Below the pieces are notes generated by a model, which was not told the DNA's origin, did no database searches, and was given only the letters and a program-made list of their open reading frames with translations. The translations under genes and the position numbers were made by a program. Below are positions 35,851-45,033 of a stretch of 64,000 bases of DNA, in pieces. Where the stretch lies: NCBI RefSeq assembly GCF_002161065.1, contig NZ_NFLV01000012.1, positions 41,441 to 105,440 of the forward strand. Direction: 5' to 3'. The first letter of the stretch is position 1. Each line of letters begins with the position of its first letter. The stretch comes from Eubacterium sp. An11. GTDB taxonomy: Bacteria; Bacillota; Clostridia; Lachnospirales; Lachnospiraceae.

Positions 35851-36791
35851 TGGCTTACACAAACAGTTCCCTTGTATCTTACACAAAACTCAGCCCCAAC
35901 CACTCCGGGCAGAGGACGCATTCCATTGACCGGATCACGCCTCACTGTGTGGTCGGTCAGCTGACGGCAGAGAGCATCTGCGGATGCTTTACCAGTCCGT
36001 CCAGAGAGGCCAGCTGTAATTATGGTATCGGAAAGGATGGGAAGATCGCCCTTTGCGTGGAGGAAAAGAACCGCTCTTGGTGTTCTTCCAGCAGCGCCAA
36101 CGACCAGAGGGCTGTCACCATCGAGTGCGCCAGCGATTTGAATCATCCCTACGCAATGACCACTGCTGTTTACAATTCCCTCGTGAAACTGTGTACGGAC
36201 ATCTGCAAACGGAATGGGAAGAAGAAACTTCTCTGGCTGGGAGATAAGAATAAGACGCTGAATTACTCGCCGAAGTCTGATGAGATGGTACTCACCGTCC
36301 ATCGCTGGTTTGCCAACAAATCCTGTCCGGGGGACTGGCTGTATTCCAGGCTTGGGGATCTGGCCTCCAAGGTAACGGCAGCACTGGGAGGCTCGTCTTC
36401 CGGATCGGCAGGCTCGGTCTTATACCGTGTCCGCAAAAGCTGGTCGGATGCCAAGAGCCAGAAGGGGGCTTTCAACAATCTGGATAACGCAAAGAAATGC
36501 GCCGACTCCAATGCTGGCTATTCTGTATTTGATGAAAGCGGCAAGGTGGTTTATACCGGAAAGCAGTCGGGCGCTGGAAGTTCAACCGGTTCCTTCCTGG
36601 TACAGGTAACAGCAACCGACTTGAATATCCGCAAAGGCCCTGGTACGAATTACGCCAAGACCGGGAAGTACACCGGGAAAGGGGTATTCACCATTACCGA
36701 GGTAAAATCCGGCACTGGCTCTGTGGCTGGCTGGGGTAAACTCAAGAGCGGTGTTGGTTGGATTTCGCTGGATTATTGTAAACGTCTTTAA
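35850..36791 (+). CDS. Endolysin: N-acetylmuramoyl-L-alanine amidase
   Basis: A 313-residue endolysin. An Amidase_2 domain occupies about residues 1-175, with zinc ligands His32 (ITPHCVVG) and His151 and Cys159 (VHRWFANKSCPGDW). A linker and a middle segment (YRVRKSWSDAKSQKGAFNNLDNAKK) follow, then a C-terminal SH3b wall-binding domain from about residue 250 (VTATDLNIRKGPGTNYAKTGKY). No signal peptide, so it depends on the holin. Confidence 0.92.
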   Translation: MAYTNSSLVSYTKLSPNHSGQRTHSIDRITPHCVVGQLTAESICGCFTSPSREASCNYGIGKDGKIALCVEEKNRSWCSSSSANDQRAVTIECASDLNHPYAMTTAVYNSLVKLCTDICKRNGKKKLLWLGDKNKTLNYSPKSDEMVLTVHRWFANKSCPGDWLYSRLGDLASKVTAALGGSSSGSAGSVLYRVRKSWSDAKSQKGAFNNLDNAKKCADSNAGYSVFDESGKVVYTGKQSGAGSSTGSFLVQVTATDLNIRKGPGTNYAKTGKYTGKGVFTITEVKSGTGSVAGWGKLKSGVGWISLDYCKRL

Positions 36792-36814
36792 GTAAAACGA
36801 GGAAGAACAGGATT

Positions 36815-36862
36815 GCCCGTGGGCTGTGCGATAGATGCATGGCCTGCGGGCTTTATTTTTTT
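36815..36862 (+). terminator. Terminator after the endolysin
   Basis: GCCCGTGGGC (36815-36824) pairs with GCCTGCGGGC (36842-36851) with two G-U pairs, followed by TTTATTTTTTT. It ends the phage late transcript and separates it from the recombinase module. Confidence 0.8.
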
Positions 36863-36939
36863 GCCTGCGATACCCCCTCAAAACGCTGTAGAAATCTCCG
36901 TATTCTGAAGGAGGTTATCCTTCGGATTGGAGGAATACC

Positions 36940-37158
36940 ATGCAGGTGACAAAAGTGACGGCTGGTTTTCAAAATCAGACGGTTGGACGGAAACCTTTCA
37001 CAGACGAGGAACTGCAAAAGGAATTTGACTATTACATGGCGCAAAAACTGCTGGAAAAGCTGCGGGAGGCAGACCTGATTTCTGAGGGTGAATTAGACAA
37101 AATTACGGCGAAAAACCGCCAATCATTCTCTCCCTATCTGGCTCGGATTATGCCCTAA
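36940..37158 (+). CDS. SHOCT-like small protein of the recombinase module
   Basis: A 72-residue protein. The C-terminal part (KLLEKLREADLISEGELDKI) is SHOCT-like, and the ending AKNRQSFSPYLARIMP is shared with small proteins that precede tandem serine recombinases in Clostridia elements. A role with recombinases is suggested by position only. GGAGG at 36929-36933. Confidence 0.65.
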   Translation: MQVTKVTAGFQNQTVGRKPFTDEELQKEFDYYMAQKLLEKLREADLISEGELDKITAKNRQSFSPYLARIMP

Positions 37159-37211
37159 ATGACTTGCTATTTGCAGGTGTCAGAGCGAATATGTCCGTAC
37201 CGAAAGAGAGG
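37147..37211 (+). promoter_or_regulatory. Dispersed 5' element, copy 4
   Basis: Shares GACTTGCTATT (37161-37171), CAGAGCGAATATGT (37181-37194) and ACCGAAAG (37199-37206) with copies 1-3, but lacks the CACAA/TTGTG pair. It stands directly before the first recombinase gene. The same order and spacing show common descent or a shared binding site. Confidence 0.5.
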
Positions 37212-37218
37212 TGAGAGG

Positions 37219-38781
37219 ATGAAACGGATCACAAAAATTGAAGAGAATATGCTCCTCGAAAAGAGAAAACTTAGAGTGGCGGCCTACTGCCGGGTATCTA
37301 CAGCCAGAGATGAACAGCTTGTTAGTCTGGCAGCGCAGAAGGCCCACTATGAGAATTATATCAAATCCAATGATGAGTGGGAGTTTGCCGGACTTTACTA
37401 TGACGAAGGTATTTCCGGTACGAAAAAAGAAAAGCGGGACGGGCTGCTGGCGATGGTTGCCGCCTGCGAGAGAGGAACGATTGACTTCGTCATTACCAAA
37501 TCCATCAGCCGTTTTGCCAGAAATACCACGGACTGTCTGGAACTGGTGCGGAAGCTGCTGGACTTAAAGATCTACATCTATTTTGAAAAAGAAAATCTAA
37601 ATACGGGCTCCATGGAGAGTGAATTAATGCTTTCCATTTTAAGCAGTCTGGCAGAAAGCGAGTCGGTGTCCATTTCTGAAAATGAGAAGTGGGGTATCAA
37701 GCGGCGTTTTCAGAATGGAACCTTCATCATTTCCTATCCCCCATATGGTTATGACAATGTGGATGGGGAGATGGTGATCGTGCCGGAACAGGCGGAAATC
37801 GTGAAACAGATCTTTGCGGACACGCTTGCGGGGAAAAGTACCCACGAGATTGCGGATGAACTGAATGAGCGTGGCGTTGCTACCAAGAAGGGCGGACATT
37901 GGACGCCGGGTACCGTCAACGCCATCATCGGGAATGAAAAGTATACAGGTGACGTCCTGTTCCAGAAGACCTATACGGACAACAGCTTTAACCGCCATCA
38001 GAACCGGGGAGAGCTTGACCAGTACCTGATGCAGGACCACCATGAAGCGATCATCAGCAGGGAAAAGTTTGAACTGGCCAATGCGGTTTTGAAACAGCGG
38101 GGGCGCGAAAAAGGAAATGGCCATGACACCGGGAGATACCAGAACAGGTACGGCTTTTCCGGCCGGATCTGCTGTGGAGAATGCGATGGCAAATATAAGA
38201 GACGGATGCATTATAAACCCAGTGGCCAATATGTGGCATGGGCCTGTGCCAATCATCTGAAAGATAAGGAAAGCTGTTCGCAGAAATACATCACGGATGA
38301 TGCTTTGAAACTGGCGTTTGTTACCATGATGAATAAGCTGGTCTTTGGACATCAGATGGTGCTGCATCCTCTTTTGCAAAGCCTGCGGGGATTAAATGAT
38401 CAATCCCGGCTGCTAAAGATAGAGGAACTGGAAACGGCCATCGAGAAAAACAGGGAGCAGAAACAGGTGCTGACGAACCTGATGGCAAACGGCTATCTGG
38501 AGCCTGCTCTTTTTAATAAGGAAAGCAATGAGCTTGCAGCAGAAGCGGACACTTTGCGGCAGGAAAAGGATGGGCTGATGCGCTCCGTCAATGGAGATAT
38601 GGTCAAGATAGAAGAATTGCAGCGACTGCTCCGGTTTACATCCAAAGGAACCATGATGACGGAATTTGATGATGAGACGTTTCTTTCCTTTGTGGAACGG
38701 ATTACCGTGCTGTCCAGAAAAGAAGTGGTTTTTGAATTGAAATGCGGACTGTCCCTGAGAGAAAGGCTGGTGGAACCATGA
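37219..38781 (+). CDS. Large serine recombinase 1
   Basis: A 520-residue large serine recombinase. The resolvase catalytic domain has the nucleophile Ser27 in [12 protein letters not shown] and the conserved [14 protein letters not shown] arginines. Next come a Recombinase domain (PPYGYDNVDGEMVIVPEQAEIVKQIF) and a zinc-ribbon part (GFSGRICCGECDGKYKRR, later CANHLKDKESCSQK). A coiled coil lies near residues 390-440. It would integrate or excise the element. The start at 37219 follows GAGAGGTGAGAGG. The stop overlaps the next start by ATGA. Confidence 0.92.
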   Translation: MKRITKIEENMLLEKRKLRVAAYCRVSTARDEQLVSLAAQKAHYENYIKSNDEWEFAGLYYDEGISGTKKEKRDGLLAMVAACERGTIDFVITKSISRFARNTTDCLELVRKLLDLKIYIYFEKENLNTGSMESELMLSILSSLAESESVSISENEKWGIKRRFQNGTFIISYPPYGYDNVDGEMVIVPEQAEIVKQIFADTLAGKSTHEIADELNERGVATKKGGHWTPGTVNAIIGNEKYTGDVLFQKTYTDNSFNRHQNRGELDQYLMQDHHEAIISREKFELANAVLKQRGREKGNGHDTGRYQNRYGFSGRICCGECDGKYKRRMHYKPSGQYVAWACANHLKDKESCSQKYITDDALKLAFVTMMNKLVFGHQMVLHPLLQSLRGLNDQSRLLKIEELETAIEKNREQKQVLTNLMANGYLEPALFNKESNELAAEADTLRQEKDGLMRSVNGDMVKIEELQRLLRFTSKGTMMTEFDDETFLSFVERITVLSRKEVVFELKCGLSLRERLVEP

Positions 38782-39209
38782 GACACATTCCGTATGGATA
38801 CCGGATTGAAAACGGCCGGGCGATCATTGATGAAAAACAGGCCGCCACGGTACGGGAGTTTTTTCAGAACTATATTTCCGGCATGGCGCTTATGCCCGCC
38901 GCTGAGAAGGTCGGATTAAATCTGTACCACGGGAGCGCCGGCAGGATGCTTCGGAATAAGAAGTATCTTGGAGATGATTACTATCCGGTTATTATTGATA
39001 AAGAAACCTTTGATAAGGCAGAAGAAATACGCATGAGCCGAGCAAAAGCGCTGGGGCGGGTGTGGGAACTGGAAGAAAAGAAGGACATCCTCTTCCCTAC
39101 CAATTTTACCATGCCTGCAGTGAGAAAGGTTTCTGACGATCCCTTTGAACAGGCGGCGTATGCATACAGTTTGATTGAGAGCGAGGTGGATGGGGATGGA
39201 ACTAAGTAG
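38778..39209 (+). CDS. Recombinase-domain protein without catalytic domain
   Basis: A 143-residue protein that contains only the middle Recombinase (DNA-binding) domain: [27 protein letters not shown], then [26 protein letters not shown]. There is no resolvase Ser domain and no zinc ribbon. It is translationally coupled to both large recombinases (ATGA overlap before, 14-base overlap after). It may act as an accessory or directionality factor, or be a worn-down recombinase kept for binding. It is inference either way. Confidence 0.7.
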   Translation: MRHIPYGYRIENGRAIIDEKQAATVREFFQNYISGMALMPAAEKVGLNLYHGSAGRMLRNKKYLGDDYYPVIIDKETFDKAEEIRMSRAKALGRVWELEEKKDILFPTNFTMPAVRKVSDDPFEQAAYAYSLIESEVDGDGTK

Positions 39210-40767
39210 GAATATTACCGTAATCCCCGCCAGAAAGCGGGTAGGAAATACCGCCGCAGTGGGGCAGCGGCCAAAGCTGAAAGTCGCTGCTTACTGCCGG
39301 GTTTCCACGGACAGTGAAGAGCAGGCATCCAGCTATGAGGTGCAGGTGGCACATTATACGCAGTTTATCCAGAAGAATCCGGAATGGGAGCTGGCAGGGA
39401 TTTATGCCGATGACGGGATCACCGGAACGAATACGAAAAAGCGGGAGGAATTTAACCGCATGATCCAGGACTGCATGGCCGGGAACATTGATATGATCAT
39501 TACCAAGTCCATCAGCCGGTTTGCCAGAAACACCTTGGATTGCCTGAAATATATCCGGGAACTGAAGGAAAAGAACATCCCGGTTTTCTTTGAAAAAGAG
39601 AATATCAACACCATGGATTCCAAGGGTGAGGTGCTGCTTACCATCATGGCGAGCCTGGCACAGCAGGAAAGCCAGTCTTTGAGCCAGAACATCAAACTTG
39701 GACTGCAGTACCGTTTCCAGAACGGGGAGGTTCGGGTCAATCACAGCCGTTTTTTGGGTTACACAAAGGATGAGGAAGGAAATCTGATCATAGAGCCTGC
39801 AGAGGCGGAAGTGGTAAAGCGGATTTACCGGGAGTACCTGGAAGGGGCAAGCCTGCTCCAGATCGGGCGTGGCCTGGAAGCAGACGGGATTCTTACTGGG
39901 GCTGGGAAAACGAAGTGGCGTCCGGAAACACTGAAGAAGATCCTGCAGAATGAAAAGTACATCGGAGACGCCCTTTTGCAGAAGACCTATACCGTTGACT
40001 TTCTCAATAAAAAGAGGGTGCAGAACAAGGGGATTGTCCCACAGTATTATGTGGAAAACAGCCATGAGCCAATCATTCCCCGTGACCTTTATATGCAGGT
40101 GCAGGAGGAGATGATCCGGCGGGCGAATCTCCACAGCGGAGCCAACCGGAAAAAGAGGGTTTACAGCAGCAAGTATGCTTTATCCAGCATTGTTTACTGC
40201 TCCAAGTGCGGCGAGATTTACCGGCGGATCGCATGGAATAACCGTGGAAAACATTCCACCGTGTGGCGGTGCTGTACCCGTGTGGAGCATGGTCCAACTG
40301 CCTGTGACGCACCGACCATTCAGGAGCCGGATCTGCAGGCGGCGGTGGTGCAGGCGATTAACCTTACGCTGGGCAACAGGGAAAACATGATGGTCACTCT
40401 CCAGGAGAACGTGGAAGCGGTGATCCGGCGGAAGGATGAAACCTCATCGGAAGGAATTGAGGCCAAGTTGCTGGAACTGCAAAAGGAACTTCTGAAACTG
40501 GCGAATTCGAAAAAGGATTATAACAGTGTTGCGGATGAGATAGACAGGCTGCGGGAATTGAAACAGAATGCCCTGGTGGAGAGCGCCGAGCGGGAAGGAC
40601 TGAAACAGCGGATCAGGGAGATGCGGGAGTTTCTGGAACAGCAGTCCACAGAGGTAACGGAGTATGATGAACTGCTGGTACGGCGGCTGATTGAGAAGGT
40701 CACGGTTTATGATGAGCGGTTTGAGGTGGAATTCAAATCTGGGGCGAAGGTGGATGTGGAGAGGTAG
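39196..40767 (+). CDS. Large serine recombinase 2
   Basis: A 523-residue large serine recombinase. The nucleophile is Ser37 in [14 protein letters not shown], with [15 protein letters not shown]. The Recombinase domain follows ([30 protein letters not shown]), then the zinc-ribbon ([35 protein letters not shown]) and a C-terminal coiled coil. Distinct in sequence from recombinase 1. The start at 39196 follows GAGGTGG at 39183-39189. Confidence 0.92.
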   Translation: MELSRNITVIPARKRVGNTAAVGQRPKLKVAAYCRVSTDSEEQASSYEVQVAHYTQFIQKNPEWELAGIYADDGITGTNTKKREEFNRMIQDCMAGNIDMIITKSISRFARNTLDCLKYIRELKEKNIPVFFEKENINTMDSKGEVLLTIMASLAQQESQSLSQNIKLGLQYRFQNGEVRVNHSRFLGYTKDEEGNLIIEPAEAEVVKRIYREYLEGASLLQIGRGLEADGILTGAGKTKWRPETLKKILQNEKYIGDALLQKTYTVDFLNKKRVQNKGIVPQYYVENSHEPIIPRDLYMQVQEEMIRRANLHSGANRKKRVYSSKYALSSIVYCSKCGEIYRRIAWNNRGKHSTVWRCCTRVEHGPTACDAPTIQEPDLQAAVVQAINLTLGNRENMMVTLQENVEAVIRRKDETSSEGIEAKLLELQKELLKLANSKKDYNSVADEIDRLRELKQNALVESAEREGLKQRIREMREFLEQQSTEVTEYDELLVRRLIEKVTVYDERFEVEFKSGAKVDVER

Positions 40768-40821
40768 CGAAAAGAGAGGTCAGCTTTACTTACTTTTAAA
40801 CTCAGATTGTGTTGAGAAATA

Positions 40822-40850
40822 TTGAAACATGCTATAGCATTTGCTATAAT
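40822..40850 (+). promoter_or_regulatory. Promoter and operator of the IetAS-like operon
   Basis: TTGAAA (40822-40827) and TATAAT (40845-40850) with a 17-base spacer. The spacer holds the perfect palindrome ATGCTATAGCAT (40829-40840), a likely operator for the XRE regulator encoded directly downstream. Confidence 0.7.
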
Positions 40851-40874
40851 CTGAAACGTGGAGGTGTGCTTGTA

Positions 40875-41087
40875 ATGGGATTTGGTATGATAATTAAAAA
40901 GATACGAAGTCAGCTAAAAATGACACAAGAACAATTTGCCCGTGAGTTAGATATAAGTTTTTCTACTATTAATAGGTGGGAAAATGGTCATACAGTTCCT
41001 AGTAAATTAGCAAAGGTGCGGTTACTTGAATTCTGCAAAAACCAAAATGTAGACATAAATTTAATTTCTGAACTAGAGAAGCTCTAG
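40875..41087 (+). CDS. XRE-family regulator of the defence operon
   Basis: A 70-residue HTH_3 protein: IIKKIRSQLKMTQEQFARELDISFSTINRWENG is the helix-turn-helix, and the rest is a short tail. ATG 40875 with GTGGAGGTG upstream is chosen over 40809, which lies within the promoter. It likely represses its own promoter through the 12-base palindrome there, and so the two genes that follow. GC content drops sharply from this gene on. Confidence 0.82.
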   Translation: MGFGMIIKKIRSQLKMTQEQFARELDISFSTINRWENGHTVPSKLAKVRLLEFCKNQNVDINLISELEKL

Positions 41088-41135
41088 TAGTGCAATCATA
41101 TAAAAAACAAATGTAAACTTGAAAGGAGTAATATC

Positions 41136-42128
41136 ATGGCTAGAGCCGATTTGTTAAAGAAATTATTTAGTAGCTTTAAGCAAGAGGATAGAGACTCTTT
41201 TTATAAAGTTGCTTCGGAAATTATTGAGGATGAGAGAAAAAAGAATCATGGTATCTTAGCTGATGATTTAAAAATGATTCTTAACGGAAATTATCAACCT
41301 AAGCGTTCAATGTCTTCTTTTTCATCTAATACACCGAAGGACAATGATAAAGAAATACCGCTGGTTGAAGTTATTTATCCGGAAAAGTATTTTTCTGATT
41401 TGATAATAACTGATGAAAAAACAATGCAGTTAGATCAAATTATAAAAGAATTTAATAATTGGGATGTTCTAATGAGTAATGGAGTATTTCCAACAAGAAG
41501 AGTTCTTTTTTATGGTCCTCCAGGATGTGGAAAAACTTTAGCAGCCCATGCTATAGCTGGAGAAATTGGAATCCCTATGCTGTATGTGAGATTTGATGCG
41601 CTTATTTCTTCATATCTTGGTGAAACAGCCGGGAATATTAGAAAAGTATTTGATTACGCCAAAAATGATAGCTGGGTTATCTTTTTTGATGAATTTGATG
41701 CTATAGGTCATAGTCGTAATGATGCAGCAGAACATGGCGAAATAAAACGGGTAGTTAATGCTTTTTTACAACAAATAGATAATTATAAAGGACGTTCATT
41801 AATTATTGCTGCAACTAATTTTGAACAATCATTAGATTATGCGATATGGAGAAGGTTTGATGAAACAATTCAGTTTGATATGCCATCAAATGAAGAAAAA
41901 ATTAAATTGTTTTCTTTAAATCTTAAGCGTTTCAAAGGACCAGAACATGTCTTTGAACAATATGTAAACAATTTGGGCGCTTTTTCTCATTCAGATGTCG
42001 AAAAAGTTTGTCAAATCATAATGAAAATGTGTATTCTTGATGGAAGAAAAATATACACCAAAAAAGATATTGAATATGCGGTAAAAAAACAAGAGCAAAT
42101 CGTTTCGTTGAGAAAGACACAGTATTAA
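41136..42128 (+). CDS. AAA+ ATPase, IetA-like
   Basis: A 330-residue AAA+ ATPase. Walker A is GPPGCGKT (127-134), Walker B is VIFFDEFDAI with Asp185 and Glu186, sensor 1 is IIAATNFE, and the arginine finger is WRRFDE. Residues 1-110 are a charged helical N-terminal region that may bind the partner. Followed after 21 bases by a subtilase, it makes the ATPase-protease pair known as IetAS, reported as an anti-phage system and first seen as a plasmid incompatibility locus. AAAGGAG at 41121-41127. Confidence 0.85.
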   Translation: MARADLLKKLFSSFKQEDRDSFYKVASEIIEDERKKNHGILADDLKMILNGNYQPKRSMSSFSSNTPKDNDKEIPLVEVIYPEKYFSDLIITDEKTMQLDQIIKEFNNWDVLMSNGVFPTRRVLFYGPPGCGKTLAAHAIAGEIGIPMLYVRFDALISSYLGETAGNIRKVFDYAKNDSWVIFFDEFDAIGHSRNDAAEHGEIKRVVNAFLQQIDNYKGRSLIIAATNFEQSLDYAIWRRFDETIQFDMPSNEEKIKLFSLNLKRFKGPEHVFEQYVNNLGAFSHSDVEKVCQIIMKMCILDGRKIYTKKDIEYAVKKQEQIVSLRKTQY

Positions 42129-42149
42129 TTATAAGGGGGAGAAAAGGGC

Positions 42150-44672
42150 ATGGCGAAATTAAATCATATTGAAATAAGCCGTGAAGATGCCATACGTCAG
42201 TATAGATTTCAAGCTAATATGAATGCACCGAAACCACCTTCACGAGACAGAAAAATTCATGGCGTTCAGTTGAAAAATGAATTATCAGAAGCGATAAATT
42301 CTATTAAGAAAAGCCGCATGAATGCGGGCGTTAAATCTGAAAATTTATTGGTTCTTGAGGTTATTAGTGATGCGATGTCACCAACAATTCTCGAAACCAT
42401 GTTGCGAAAATTTAACCTTTACTTAGTAGAAGAAATTGATATCATAAATACTAATAACACCAAGCTGGTTATTCAGTTTGAAAATAAAGATGTATTAAAT
42501 GCTTTTAATTACGAAAGAAAATTGTGGGAAAACGATGATGAAAATCCCGCAACTTTGACTTATGCACAAAGGAGAGATTTATTTAATTGTATAGAAACAA
42601 TTAGAAGCGTTTCTCGTCAAGACCGTATCGGAGCTCGCTTAAGAAAATATATGGATAATCCATCGTTGTTTCCAGAAGGATTGTTTGTTGTTAACATTGA
42701 TGTTTGGTTCAACGGGGATCGCTCAACGATTATGGAAACAGAAGCACAATTGCGACAAGCTTTAGGGACACAAGGGAGCAAACTATTGGGGGATTTATTT
42801 GAAATTCCCAGTTTGCTGCTGGGGAGAGCATCTGTTAATGAATTTACATTAAATGCATTATTAGACTTAGATATTATTGCATCTGTAGAGTTACCATATA
42901 GTAACGTTGTAACTGAGCCATATGAACTATATAAATGGGATTATGAACCAATAATTCAAAACGAGCTGGATTCTAGCGCACCTTTAGCAACAATATTAGA
43001 TTCTGGGATATTTACGGGAAATCCTTTGCTGAGTGATATTGTAGTAGCTGAAGAGGATTTTGACCATACTGAAAATACCACAGCAGATTTAAATGGACAT
43101 GGGACTGGTGTTGCAGGGATAGTGGCATATGGAGATTTCACTGTAGGAATGAAGTCTAAAGTATTTAAACCATTAGTACGTTTGTGCAATGGGAAAATCA
43201 TGCATAATGACAATGGGAATCCTGTCTTTTCGATAGATAAGAGACCGGAACAAACCATTAAAGAGGCTATTGAATATTTTTATAAAGAATATGGATGTAG
43301 AGTTTTTAATCTATCTGCGGGAGATAGTGATCATTTATATTGTGGCGGCCGACAATTTGCGTGGGCTGAAATGTTGGATCAATTATCACGCGATTTAGAT
43401 ATAGTAATAATTGTAAGTGCAGGAAATGTTGCGGACCCCAATATTGTGGAATTTTCTTCACGCGATGAATTGCTAGAAAAGTGCAGAGATCAATTATTCT
43501 ATCCGGAGCATCGTTTAATAGATCCGGCAACATCGGCTCTTAGTATTACAGTGGGAGCAATAACTCGTTTCGATGAACCTGAGGCAATTCCTAATAGAAG
43601 TGGACGTATTTCTGTTGGAAAAAAAGATTACATGTCTGTATTTACTCGAATTGGTAAAGGTGTTAATAAGGCTATAAAACCTGAACTGGTAGATTATGGT
43701 GGGAATTTTGCAGTTACTCAATTTATGAGAGGCCAAACAAGATGGTTAAAAACAGATCAAAAATTGCTAGAACCTACATTGCATAACGGTAATGATAAGA
43801 TATTTAAGGGGTGGTGCGGGACCAGTTTCTCGGCACCACACGTTACTCATATTGCTGCTAGAATCGAAAGAGCTCTACAGGAACAAATAAAAGAAAAACC
43901 ATCTGCCAATTTGATTCGAGCAATCCTTGTTAATTCTGCAAGATGTACTGATGAAATGTTATCATGGGCTGAGGCGTCAAAGGATGTATTTCATAAAGGC
44001 AAAAATAATCCTAAACAGGAACGGCGATTAAGATTAATTGGATTTGGAAAAGCAAATGATAGTCTTCTTTATTCAGATGATAACCATGTGACATTGTTTG
44101 CAGAGGATTCATTGGAGTTAAGATCTTTTCATTTATATAAAATTCCTGTTCCAAAAGAATTTTTGAAAGTTAAAGCAGAAAAAAGCATTGCAATCAGTTT
44201 GGCTTATAATCCAATTACTCGTCTAAGTAGAAAAGATTATCTTACTAATAACTTGTGGTTTGAAGTGTTCAGAAAAATTGATGAAAGAGATTTGATTTTA
44301 TACAAAGCAAAAAAGAAATCTGGGGAAGACTCGGAGGAAGATTTAGAAAATCTTCCGGATGAAAATAAAGCAGCTTTTTTACCTGGATATCGAGATTTAT
44401 CTAAAAGTACATTGCAACAGCGTATATGGAGGAAAGGCCCTCTTGGAGGAAGTGACTTATTTTGGGATGAAAATGAACCCTATATATATGTTTTAGTTAC
44501 AGGAAAAGAGCGATTTAAATATGCAGAACAAGAAGCACCACAAGATTATGCTTTAGCAATCACTTTTTCGTATGGAAGCAGAGATGATATAGAATTATAC
44601 AATAGGCTACGACAAAATGTGCGAATTAAAGAGCGACATAAGGTTCGTGAGAGGACTCAAGTTAAACGATAA
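42150..44672 (+). CDS. Subtilisin-like serine protease, IetS-like
   Basis: An 840-residue S8-family protease. The catalytic triad is visible: Asp284 in ATILDSGI, His318 in LNGHGTGVAG and Ser559 in CGTSFSAPHVT, with oxyanion Asn426 in VSAGNVAD. A 270-residue N-terminal extension and a 250-residue C-terminal region lack any signal peptide, so it works in the cytoplasm. With the AAA+ gene before it, this fits IetAS-type defence, where the ATPase is thought to control or feed the protease. A+T-rich like its partner. Confidence 0.88.
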   Translation: MAKLNHIEISREDAIRQYRFQANMNAPKPPSRDRKIHGVQLKNELSEAINSIKKSRMNAGVKSENLLVLEVISDAMSPTILETMLRKFNLYLVEEIDIINTNNTKLVIQFENKDVLNAFNYERKLWENDDENPATLTYAQRRDLFNCIETIRSVSRQDRIGARLRKYMDNPSLFPEGLFVVNIDVWFNGDRSTIMETEAQLRQALGTQGSKLLGDLFEIPSLLLGRASVNEFTLNALLDLDIIASVELPYSNVVTEPYELYKWDYEPIIQNELDSSAPLATILDSGIFTGNPLLSDIVVAEEDFDHTENTTADLNGHGTGVAGIVAYGDFTVGMKSKVFKPLVRLCNGKIMHNDNGNPVFSIDKRPEQTIKEAIEYFYKEYGCRVFNLSAGDSDHLYCGGRQFAWAEMLDQLSRDLDIVIIVSAGNVADPNIVEFSSRDELLEKCRDQLFYPEHRLIDPATSALSITVGAITRFDEPEAIPNRSGRISVGKKDYMSVFTRIGKGVNKAIKPELVDYGGNFAVTQFMRGQTRWLKTDQKLLEPTLHNGNDKIFKGWCGTSFSAPHVTHIAARIERALQEQIKEKPSANLIRAILVNSARCTDEMLSWAEASKDVFHKGKNNPKQERRLRLIGFGKANDSLLYSDDNHVTLFAEDSLELRSFHLYKIPVPKEFLKVKAEKSIAISLAYNPITRLSRKDYLTNNLWFEVFRKIDERDLILYKAKKKSGEDSEEDLENLPDENKAAFLPGYRDLSKSTLQQRIWRKGPLGGSDLFWDENEPYIYVLVTGKERFKYAEQEAPQDYALAITFSYGSRDDIELYNRLRQNVRIKERHKVRERTQVKR

Positions 44673-44928
44673 ATTTTTCATTTGGAAATATGAGGATATG
44701 TGCTATTTTCCAGAAAACATTAACAGTAAGCTTAAAGAGATTACTAAATATAATAGGATATCGGTGAAATAGTTGTATATAAAAGAAAATGACATGAGGA
44801 GTGTGTAAAGTAAAATTCAAATTTGGCACAAAGATAGACATAAAAAGATGGTGAACAAGTAGAACTCTGTAAATGATAGTATAATGGAATATTCTTCAAA
44901 AAATATGTTTTCTATGAGGTTAAGTGGC
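44673..44928. other. AT-rich spacer between two cargo operons
   Basis: The 361-base gap 44673-45033 holds no convincing gene. It is strongly A+T rich and contains several TATAAT-like hexamers; only the one at 44952 has a good -35 partner. I see no terminator for the protease gene here. Confidence 0.5.
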
Positions 44929-44957
44929 TTGCTTTTACTAGCTATGGGGAGTATAAT
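44929..44957 (+). promoter_or_regulatory. Promoter of the radical SAM operon
   Basis: TTGCTT (44929-44934) and TATAAT (44952-44957), spacer 17. It would give a leader of about 70 bases before the radical SAM gene and makes this operon independent of the IetAS-like operon. Confidence 0.65.
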
Positions 44958-45033
44958 TTAACCAAGAGTTCGCTATATCGAATATGGAAAGAACAAGTTT
45001 ATAATCATATTTGAATAAATGGGGGGCATGATT

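Noticed and set aside
39202..40134. Minus-strand open frame of 310 codons
   Set aside because: Antisense of serine recombinase 2, no supporting signal.
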